DNA of 7,931 nt. Source: JAMOBE01 sp039908285 (GTDB taxonomy: Bacteria; Pseudomonadota; Alphaproteobacteria; Rhodospirillales; Rhodospirillaceae). The stretch covers positions 1 through 7,931 of the forward strand of contig JAMOBE010000132.1 of NCBI GenBank assembly GCA_039908285.1, given 5' to 3'. Both the position numbers and the translations under genes were made by a program. The notes below the pieces were generated by a model that saw nothing but the letters and a program-made list of their open reading frames with translations, made no database searches and was not told the DNA's origin. This document shows, piece after piece, positions 1 through 5,345 of this stretch (its first letter is position 1; every line of letters begins with the position of its first letter).

Positions 1-107
1 GCGCCTTCTTCAGCGATACCTTGCCGTCAAAATGGGAACGAATCAGGGACTTCGTCTCCGATACCTTCCATATCATAAACCGGGATGATTTCCGGGTTTT
101 GACGTAG
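1..107 (+). CDS. C-terminal end of an IS630-like transposase (partial)
   Basis: This frame is open from the left edge and gives 34 complete codons before a TAG stop at 105-107. The start lies outside the window. The tail has the pattern FF-x-x-T-(L/I)-P-x-x-W-x-x-(I/F)-R-D-x-V-(S/T)-D-x-F-x-x-I, then FRVL just before the stop. I recognise this as the usual C-terminus of one group of IS630-family transposases, where it follows the DDE catalytic core. No catalytic residue is visible, so whether the element is intact cannot be judged. I could not define its right terminal inverted repeat or a TA target duplication after the stop. The other two plus frames close at 78 and 88 and give no recognisable sequence. 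The reading frame is fairly likely real; the family call is from memory of the tail pattern. Confidence 0.55.
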   Translation, partial: AFFSDTLPSKWERIRDFVSDTFHIINRDDFRVLT

Positions 108-114
108 ACAGGGT

Positions 115-147
115 ATAAAAGCCCTCTCCCCCTCGAGGGGGAGAGGG
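115..147 (-). terminator. Intrinsic terminator of the MFS gene
   Basis: A perfect palindrome at 122-147 (13-base arms, CCCTCTCCCCCTC and its complement) lies about 50 bases beyond the stop of the minus-strand transporter. Read on the minus strand, the stem is followed by C and then TTTTAT (120-115), the form of a Rho-independent terminator. On the plus strand it is followed by AGTAAAGG, with no T-tract, so it should act mainly for the minus-strand gene. With no unpaired bases in the palindrome, a few central pairs must open to form a loop. Confidence 0.6.
122..147. repeat. CCCTCTCCCC-type extragenic palindrome, copy 1
   Basis: This 26-base perfect palindrome has the arms CCCTCTCCCCCTC / GAGGGGGAGAGGG. 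A related copy sits near the right edge (7856-7885) and shares the flank and arm AAGCCCTCTCCCCC. Palindromes of this kind are dispersed in many copies in numerous GC-rich proteobacterial genomes, usually between genes. This copy is intergenic, between the transposase remnant and the transporter, and doubles as the transporter's likely terminator. Confidence 0.7.
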
Positions 148-200
148 AGTAAAGGGTCCGAATAGATTTTCAGACTCCGAGACGCCCCCTACCCTCCCGG

Positions 201-1397
201 TCACGGGGCCAGCCGGGCGCCGTCCCAGCGCCGCCGCAGGGCATGGGCGGCGAGGCAGCCGGCGGCGGCGAGGCCGGCGCACACCAGGAATGCCTCACCC
301 TGCCAACTCTCGTAAAGCCGGCCCGAGGCCAGCATCGCCAGGCCGAACACCGCCCCCATGGACACCGATGAGTAGAGGGCCTGAGCCCTGGCCGACACGC
401 CGAACGGCACCGCCCTCGCGATGAAGTGCATCGCTCCGAGGTGGGTGGCGCCGAAGGTCAGGGCGTGCAGGGTCTGCTCGACCGCCAGCGCCGGCAGCCA
501 GGTGGTGGTGCCCAGCACCAGCCAGCGCACCGTCGATCCCACGGCTCCCAGCAGCAAAAGGCCGGCCGGCCCGACACGGGCCACCACCGAGCCGCTGAAG
601 GCGAACAGGATCACCTCCGCCACCACCGCCTCGCCCCACAGCAGGCCGATGGTATCGCTGCCAAGACCGGCCTGCCGCCAGTGGAGGGTGGCGAACCCGT
701 AATAGACGGCGTGGCTCGCGTTGATGAGGCTGGTGGTGCCGAGAAACAGCCAGAACAGCCGCTGTGACAGCAGCCAGCGGTAGGCATGGGCCGAACGGCC
801 GCCGGCTCCACGGGTCGGCGCCGCCGGCAGGGTGGCGCAGGTGGCCAGCGTCGCCGCCACCCCGAACAGCATCGCCCACAGGATGATGGACGGCGGGTGG
901 AGCTTCAGCAGGCTTCCGCCGACCACCGCCGCGGCGATGAAGCCCAGCGACCCCCACAGGCGAATCCGTCCGTAATCGAAGCCGCGGGCATAGGCGATCA
1001 GCATGGAGAGATTGTCGCCAAGCGGCGTGATGGCCGCGAACAGTCCCCCCGACAGGGCGCTCAGCGCGCAGAGGGACCAGAACCCCTCCGCCAGGGGAAA
1101 CAGGGCATAGAGGCAAAGGCTCGCGGCGGCAAGCACCACCATGACCCCCCGGCGAAAGCCGGTCCGGTCGACGATGTGGGCGGCTATGGAATTGACGACG
1201 ATCCGCGCCCACAGGGCGACCGCCAGCACGGTGCCGATCTCGGCCGCGCTCAGGCCCCGTGATTCGAGCCACACCGGCCAGAACGGCAGGTTGATTCCGA
1301 CCACCGTGAAGGCGGCGGCATAGTACAGCGACAGCCGCAGCCGCTCCGTCGATGGTCGACTCGGTGCATCGTGATGATCGAGGGAGTCGGGTGCCAT
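201..1397 (-). CDS. HcaT-like MFS transporter (MFS_1_like / 3-phenylpropionate:H+ symporter family)
   Basis: A 398-residue inner-membrane transporter of the major facilitator superfamily, the usual length for this family, with hydrophobic stretches compatible with about 12 membrane spans. The first span covers about residues 22-42. The loop DYGRIRLWGSLGF (141-153) and the second-half block SHAVYYGFATLHW...GLLWGEAVVAEV (228-262) closely resemble E. coli HcaT, the putative 3-phenylpropionate permease, so proton-coupled uptake of an organic acid or aromatic compound is plausible. Substrate cannot be read from sequence. I chose the ATG at 1397 because an AGGA lies 9 bases upstream and the preceding 30 in-frame residues look like non-membrane leader translation. 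It is transcribed away from the small genes at 1666 and ends at a strong terminator. It is GC-rich (78% in 241-300), like the oxidase at 5346. The general class is certain; the substrate family is moderately sure. Confidence 0.9.
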   Translation of the reverse strand: MAPDSLDHHDAPSRPSTERLRLSLYYAAAFTVVGINLPFWPVWLESRGLSAAEIGTVLAVALWARIVVNSIAAHIVDRTGFRRGVMVVLAAASLCLYALFPLAEGFWSLCALSALSGGLFAAITPLGDNLSMLIAYARGFDYGRIRLWGSLGFIAAAVVGGSLLKLHPPSIILWAMLFGVAATLATCATLPAAPTRGAGGRSAHAYRWLLSQRLFWLFLGTTSLINASHAVYYGFATLHWRQAGLGSDTIGLLWGEAVVAEVILFAFSGSVVARVGPAGLLLLGAVGSTVRWLVLGTTTWLPALAVEQTLHALTFGATHLGAMHFIARAVPFGVSARAQALYSSVSMGAVFGLAMLASGRLYESWQGEAFLVCAGLAAAGCLAAHALRRRWDGARLAP

Positions 1398-1665
1398 GCC
1401 TCCGCATCCTGCTGCCGAGCCCGGTCTTTCGCAAGGTGTCTTTCGCCGATCCGATACCAATCTCAAGAAATAGACCAAAAAGGACACGAATTCGCCATAG
1501 ACGATGATTTTGGTACTAGATCTGGTGGGGTTCTCGTGACACAGTCACCATGGGGAATGAGAGTTCAGCCCGTGTGGCGTTCAGGTCGTGAACCGACGGC
1601 TGGGAGTGGGGGAAAGCAACGTAACCGGAAGCCGTAACCAACGACGACGGTATGGGAAAAGAACG
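1398..1665. other. Divergent intergenic region, MFS gene / small membrane gene
   Basis: This 268-base stretch separates the 5' ends of the transporter (minus) and the small membrane gene (plus), so it should hold promoters for both. It is clearly more AT-rich than the flanking genes between about 1455 and 1520. I found only weak -10/-35 matches, for example TTCGCC-17-TACTAG ending at 1519 on the plus strand (3 of 6 in each box), and do not call a promoter. A short dyad GTGAC-ACA-GTCAC (1536-1548) could be a regulator site. CGTAACC occurs twice close together near 1620-1640. No convincing gene is seen in it. Confidence 0.4.
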
Positions 1666-1944
1666 ATGTCATCTCCACTGATACACATCCGCCGACTGGC
1701 AATGCCCGGAGAGCTGCGGTCTCCCTCCCGGGTCGAGCGCTTCATTACGTTCATGGTGCCGCTGACCGCCTGGTGCGCGGTGGGACTTCTGGTCTTTGCC
1801 GCCGTTCAGATCAGTCCGCTGTCCCACTGGACCTCCGGCGGGCCGGGGAGCATCACCGATCTCGCCGTGCCCTCCGACCAGGCCGAGGCCGCGGATGCGA
1901 TTCAGCCGGCTGCCCTGTCCCCGGCGGAGGTGACTCCACGGTGA
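1666..1944 (+). CDS. Small single-span membrane protein, unknown function
   Basis: A 92-residue protein that I do not recognise. It has a basic N-terminal part (IHIRR at 7-11; RSPSRVER at 18-25), one hydrophobic segment at about 26-49, then a polar tail rich in Ala, Pro, Asp and Glu ending VTPR. The positive-inside rule predicts the N-terminus in the cytoplasm and the tail in the periplasm. The ATG at 1666 is preferred: it has a purine-rich GGGAAAAGAA a few bases upstream and puts the basic patch and membrane span in a normal position. A GTG at 1588 is in frame but would add an unlikely Arg-rich leader. Its TGA overlaps the GTG start of the next gene (GTGA), which suggests translational coupling and supports both as real. 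It could be an accessory of the phosphorylation operon downstream or an unrelated envelope gene. Confidence 0.5.
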   Translation: MSSPLIHIRRLAMPGELRSPSRVERFITFMVPLTAWCAVGLLVFAAVQISPLSHWTSGGPGSITDLAVPSDQAEAADAIQPAALSPAEVTPR

Positions 1945-2114
1945 CCGCCGGGCTGCGTCGATTTACCCTGGTCGGAGTGATGGTGCTCTGCCTTGGTGGG
2001 TGCATCCCGACCGCCATCGCCCTGTGGGCCACCATGAGCGCCGAGGAGGATGGCGTAGCCGACCCGACGCCGCCCCTGTCGGACACCGCCGCGCCGCCCC
2101 CGACGGCGCGGTGA
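1941..2114 (+). CDS. Tiny lipoprotein-like or membrane protein, unknown function
   Basis: This 57-residue protein starts at GTG 1941, which shares four bases (GTGA) with the previous gene's stop. A strong ribosome site, GGCGGAGG (1923-1930), lies 10 bases upstream inside the previous gene, so coupled translation is likely. The N-terminus has RR (6-7) followed by a hydrophobic run and LGGC at 18-21, which fits a signal peptidase II lipobox with Cys21 as the lipidated residue. The hydrophobic run continues past the Cys (IPTAIALWA), so a simple single-span protein is the alternative. The C-terminal half is acidic, then Pro/Ala-rich. This layout (basic end, hydrophobic segment, Pro/Ala tail) resembles its upstream partner. 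I do not recognise a family, and proteins this short are easily over-called. Confidence 0.45.
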   Translation: MTAGLRRFTLVGVMVLCLGGCIPTAIALWATMSAEEDGVADPTPPLSDTAAPPPTAR

Positions 2115-2218
2115 GACCCGGGTCGTTTACCCTAGTCATTCAGTAAACAGGCCTACCATTGGCGAAGCGGCATGTGGTACCGTGTGCCGGAGAGTGGGGA
2201 CAAAGGCAATGGCTGGAG

Positions 2219-2247
2219 TTTACCCGCCGTGGGCCGTTGTCTATGAC
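2219..2247 (+). promoter_or_regulatory. Candidate promoter of the VWA-PP2C-kinase operon
   Basis: TTTACC (2219-2224) and TATGAC (2242-2247) are separated by 17 bases, each matching 4 of 6 sigma-70 consensus positions. Transcription would begin near 2254, giving a leader of about 56 bases before the ATG at 2310. The -10 box lies between the arms of a 10-base inverted repeat (2223-2232 and 2264-2273), which could be an operator. This is a pattern match only; read-through from the small genes upstream is also possible. Confidence 0.35.
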
Positions 2248-2273
2248 GCCGCTCGCGGAGTTTCCACGGCGGG
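2223..2273. repeat. 10-bp inverted repeat around the candidate promoter
   Basis: CCCGCCGTGG (2223-2232) and CCACGGCGGG (2264-2273) are exact reverse complements with a 31-base spacer. The left arm overlaps the end of the proposed -35 box and the right arm lies in the leader just past the expected transcription start. The geometry suits a DNA-binding repressor that spans the promoter, or chance in GC-rich DNA. An RNA stem is less likely, because the left arm would be upstream of the transcript. Confidence 0.45.
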
Positions 2274-2309
2274 ACGCGGGCAGCATCGGTGAAGTTGGGA
2301 GAGTGCTTG

Positions 2310-3254
2310 ATGGTTTATTCGCAGGATATCAGCCGCGACAGCCCAGGAGCCTTCATCTTCCTGGTCGATCAATCCATGTCCATGAACAAGCCGTTCACCC
2401 ACAATCCTGCCGGGCAGCCGATACGGCGGGCGGCCTTCGTCGCCAACGCCCTGAACAAGACCCTGGAAGAGCTGGTCGGCCGCTGCATGCGGGATGATGG
2501 CGTCCGCGACTACTTCGAGATCGGGATCATCGGCTACGGCAAGACCGGGCGGCCGACTTTCTGCTGGGAGGACGGCCTCGCCGGCCGGCGCATGGTCCGC
2601 ATCTCCGAGGTCGCGGCCAATGCCCGCATGGAAGAACAGGAAATCGAGACGACGGTGCGCGGTGAAGTCGTCAAGGAGATCGTCACCCTCTCCCGGTGGG
2701 TGAGACCCGCCGCCTATGACAGCACGCCGATGAAGGCCGCCTTCCTCATGGCCCACGCCACGCTGGAGGAATGGATCTACAACCATCCCACGAGTTTCCC
2801 GCCGATCGTCATCAACATCACCGACGGTATGGCCAACGATGTCGACTCCGACGAGGAACTGCTGGCGGCGGCGCGGCGGCTCACCACCCTGAAGACGACC
2901 GACGGCAACGTGCTGCTGTTCAACTGCCATATCGAGGGCAGCGGCCAGCAGCCGGTCATCTTCCCGAGAAGCTCCGTGCAGCTTCCGGCCGATCCCTATG
3001 CCAAGCTGCTGTTCGAGATGTCCAGTGAGCTGTCCCCCCGCCAGCGGGCCGTCGTCTGCGAGCTGTTCGACCGCGATCTGAACACGAATCCCAGCATTCG
3101 CGGCATGGCCTACAACGCCGATGCCGTGGCCCTGGTCAAGCTTCTGGACATCGGCACGCGGCAGGCGCTCAACGCCCCCGTCGAAGCGGCCGTCGAGAGC
3201 TTCGTCTCCGAGGATCCCGCACCGGCCGTGGCCGACGACGCCTGGGCCGATTAG
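2310..3254 (+). CDS. VWA-domain protein, TerY-like (TerY-P triad)
   Basis: A 314-residue cytoplasmic protein made mainly of one von Willebrand factor A domain (about residues 12-245). The first strand ends in the MIDAS motif DQSMS (Asp20, Ser22, Ser24); the other metal ligands appear as Thr139 in YDSTPM and Asp172 in NITDGMAND, so the divalent-metal site looks complete. There is no signal peptide or membrane span. This resembles the TerY class of stand-alone bacterial VWA proteins. The ATG at 2310 is chosen because GGGAGAG (2297-2303) sits 6 bases upstream; a GTG at 2289 would add seven residues but would place that ribosome site inside the gene. It is the first gene of a three-gene operon, with 37 bases to the phosphatase. 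In TerY-P triads the VWA protein is thought to be a scaffold for, or target of, the partner kinase and phosphatase. The C-terminus (300-314) is an acidic, Ala-rich tail. Confidence 0.9.
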   Translation: MVYSQDISRDSPGAFIFLVDQSMSMNKPFTHNPAGQPIRRAAFVANALNKTLEELVGRCMRDDGVRDYFEIGIIGYGKTGRPTFCWEDGLAGRRMVRISEVAANARMEEQEIETTVRGEVVKEIVTLSRWVRPAAYDSTPMKAAFLMAHATLEEWIYNHPTSFPPIVINITDGMANDVDSDEELLAAARRLTTLKTTDGNVLLFNCHIEGSGQQPVIFPRSSVQLPADPYAKLLFEMSSELSPRQRAVVCELFDRDLNTNPSIRGMAYNADAVALVKLLDIGTRQALNAPVEAAVESFVSEDPAPAVADDAWAD

Positions 3255-3291
3255 GGTCGTCGCCCAGCCGTCGCAGGCGGAGTAGAGCGGG

Positions 3292-4362
3292 ATGGAAGAG
3301 GGAATGACGGTCAGCGAGGCGGCACCACCGGCCAGGGCGGCGCCCTGGGCGATACGGGCGCGTTCGGTCGCCAAGCCTAAGAATGACGTCTTCGGCAGCG
3401 AAGGCCAGGTCGTCGTGCGACCGAACGAGGATCGCTTCCGCGTCGCGGATTTGGACGATGGCGTGGTGGCGGCCGTTTCCGACGGTGCCGGCTCCTCCGG
3501 CCTGTACTGCGGCGCATGGGCGCAGACTCTGGTCGAGAATCTGCCGGGAACTCCCATCGACAGCCGGGATGTCCTCGACCGATGGATGGGAGGGTTCTGG
3601 AAGGGCTTCGCCGACGACATGAAGCGGCAGGCGGCGGCAACTCCGGCCCGGCACAGCAAGCTGGTGCGCGAGGGGTCCTGCGCCACCCTCACCGCCTGTT
3701 GGCTGCGCACGGTGGACGACGTCACGAACCTGCACTGGATCGGCTACGGCGACAGCCCGCTGTGCGTCTTCGAGTGGCACGACGACCAGCCCGTCCTGAC
3801 CGCCTGCTACCCGAAAAGCCTGACCCAGTTCGATGCCGCCCCCTATCTGCTGAACTGGAAGGATCTGCCGCAGGAGGCGCACGTCCATGTCGGCACGGCC
3901 ACCCTCCCGCCCCGCGCCACCGTGATCATCGCCTCTGATGGGATCGGCCAGTATCTCCTCTTGCGTTTTCTGTCCAGCCTGGGTCCGGACGCGGTGGGTG
4001 ACGGGGTCTCCCGCGGCTTGCAGCAGGAACTCCGGCGGATGATGCAGTCCAGCGAAAGCAAGCTGGGGGAGACCGCACGTCAGCATACGCCCCATTCCAA
4101 CGGCGGCTTCGCCGTCGATCTGGCCGAGCTGCGGTCGGCCCTCGACTCGGATGAGACGTTCGCGGAGATGGTCAGGGACTGGTACGAGCGAGGCCTGATG
4201 GTCAACGATGATGCGACCGTCATCATGATCGATGTTGACACCTCTCCGGTCGTCGTCGAGGCAGCCAGCGATGAGATCGCTTGCGAAGCCCCCCCGGATC
4301 CGTTCGCTGCTCCGCCCGTCGATACCAGTTGCAGTGATCCCCCTGACGAGATCTCCGAATAG
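3292..4362 (+). CDS. PP2C-family Ser/Thr protein phosphatase
   Basis: A 356-residue cytoplasmic metal-dependent phosphatase (PPM/PP2C fold, about residues 22-316) that would remove phosphate from Ser/Thr residues of targets of the neighbouring kinase. Visible motifs in order: NEDRF (Asp47), SDGAGSSG with metal ligand Asp64, EGSCATLTA (128-135), GYGDSP (151-156), IASDGIG with Asp216, and NDDATVI (305-311) with Asp306. The three core metal-binding Asp positions are kept, so activity is expected. Differences from the consensus are DGAGSS for DGxGG, GDSP for GDSR, and DD for the usual DN near the end. Residues 317-356 form an acidic, Pro-rich, probably disordered tail. The ATG at 3292 has GGAG 9 bases upstream; an ATG at 3304 (residue 5) is the alternative. 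It lies between the VWA gene and the kinase gene with gaps of 37 and 32 bases, and is almost certainly co-transcribed with them. Confidence 0.92.
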   Translation: MEEGMTVSEAAPPARAAPWAIRARSVAKPKNDVFGSEGQVVVRPNEDRFRVADLDDGVVAAVSDGAGSSGLYCGAWAQTLVENLPGTPIDSRDVLDRWMGGFWKGFADDMKRQAAATPARHSKLVREGSCATLTACWLRTVDDVTNLHWIGYGDSPLCVFEWHDDQPVLTACYPKSLTQFDAAPYLLNWKDLPQEAHVHVGTATLPPRATVIIASDGIGQYLLLRFLSSLGPDAVGDGVSRGLQQELRRMMQSSESKLGETARQHTPHSNGGFAVDLAELRSALDSDETFAEMVRDWYERGLMVNDDATVIMIDVDTSPVVVEAASDEIACEAPPDPFAAPPVDTSCSDPPDEISE

Positions 4363-4394
4363 ACAGGATAGGATGCCCACTCCAGGGAACAGTC

Positions 4395-5318
4395 ATGGCC
4401 TTTCCACTCATCACCGATTACACAACCGCAGTCCGCAACGCGCGGTCTCGATTTGCCACCCTTGATCTGGTGCCCGAACTCGACAGCCGGGGGGTACCGG
4501 TGTTCATGGCAGGCAACTTCGCGACGGTATTCAAGGCGACCGAGAACAGCACCGGATCAAGGGTCGCCGTGAAGTGCTTCATCCGCGACATGCCGGACGT
4601 GGAGAAGCGCTACCGGGCCATTGCCGCCATGATCGCCAAGACAAAGGCATCCCTGTTCATCAATCTCAGGTTCTGTCCGAATGAACTCTTCGTTCATTCG
4701 ACCTCTGCCGGCAACGGCGCCTATCCCGTGGTGGTGATGCCCTGGATCGAGGGCCGGACCCTTGGGCAAGTCATCCGCAATCTCTGCACCAACAACAAGC
4801 AGAATGGTCTCGCATCGCTGACGCGCGTCTGGGCGAGGCTGAGCCTTACCATGCTGTCGCTTGGGATTGCCCACGGGGATCTGAAGCACGACAACGTGAT
4901 GGCGGCCCCCGACGCCGTCCTGAAGCTGATCGACTACGAGTCCATGTATGTGCCCAGCCTGAAGGGGCTGCATTCCCTGGTTCTTGGTGGCGTGCACTAT
5001 CAGCACCCGAAGCGCGAGACCAGCCACTTCAACCCGTCCGTCGATCACTTTTCCATTCTGGTGATCACGCTGTCGCTGCGGGCTCTTACTCTTGATCCAA
5101 AGATCTACGGCCGGTGCAACAACGGGGAGAACATCATTTTCACCCGTGATGACTTTGCCGCGCCGCGTCAGTCGAAACTCGTCAACCACCTGCTGGCCAG
5201 CAAAGATGGACTGGTCCGGGACTGGACGAAGGTCCTGCTCTCCTCGCTGGCGTCGCCGTCCATCGCGATTCCGGGCATCGATAAAATTCTGAAGCAGGCG
5301 GAGAAGATCGCGTCGTGA
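4395..5318 (+). CDS. Minimal Ser/Thr protein kinase of the triad
   Basis: A 307-residue soluble protein that is almost entirely a eukaryotic-like protein kinase domain. Landmarks are a glycine-loop region FMAGNFATVFKAT (37-49), ATP-anchoring Lys60 in VAVK, a likely helix-C Glu70, the hinge PWIEG (116-120), the catalytic loop HGDLKHDN (Asp162, Lys164, Asn167), DYE (180-182) in place of DFG, and Asp217 in the expected helix-F place. All catalytic residues are present, so it should be active, although the glycine loop is degenerate. No membrane span, zinc ribbon or other extra domain follows, whereas my recollection is that several triad kinases carry such C-terminal additions. AGGGA at 4384-4388, 6 bases upstream, supports the ATG at 4395. 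It is the last gene of the operon. GC content is lower than in the flanking genes (58% in 4681-4740; 50% in 5041-5100). Its likely targets are the VWA protein or a partner bound to it. Confidence 0.92.
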   Translation: MAFPLITDYTTAVRNARSRFATLDLVPELDSRGVPVFMAGNFATVFKATENSTGSRVAVKCFIRDMPDVEKRYRAIAAMIAKTKASLFINLRFCPNELFVHSTSAGNGAYPVVVMPWIEGRTLGQVIRNLCTNNKQNGLASLTRVWARLSLTMLSLGIAHGDLKHDNVMAAPDAVLKLIDYESMYVPSLKGLHSLVLGGVHYQHPKRETSHFNPSVDHFSILVITLSLRALTLDPKIYGRCNNGENIIFTRDDFAAPRQSKLVNHLLASKDGLVRDWTKVLLSSLASPSIAIPGIDKILKQAEKIAS

Positions 5319-5345
5319 CGACCGGGGATCCCCCCCCGTCCTCCC

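Noticed and set aside
295..1434. 379-residue minus frame overlapping the transporter
   Set aside because: It is a shifted frame of the same strand, Arg/Gly/His-rich and without membrane spans. The transporter frame has strong family motifs.
2115..2124. GACCCGGGTC palindrome right after the second small gene, considered as a terminator
   Set aside because: It is a 10-base palindrome with no loop and no T-tract, so it cannot form a useful stem.
2241..3725. 494-residue open frame on the minus strand across the VWA and phosphatase genes
   Set aside because: It is antisense to two clear catalytic-domain genes, has no recognisable domain, and reads as the Arg/Gly/His-rich translation typical of the reverse frame of GC-rich coding DNA. 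The 403-residue minus frame at 3169-4380 is rejected for the same reason.
2310..5318. Type VI secretion PpkA/PppA threonine phosphorylation pathway
   Set aside because: That pathway has a membrane kinase and FHA-domain partners beside secretion genes. Here the kinase is soluble and minimal, the VWA domain is a separate gene, and no secretion gene is seen.
5319..5345. Terminator between the convergent kinase and oxidase genes
   Set aside because: CGGGG/CCCCG can form only a 5-base stem within 5323-5338 and there is no T-tract on either strand. Too weak to annotate.
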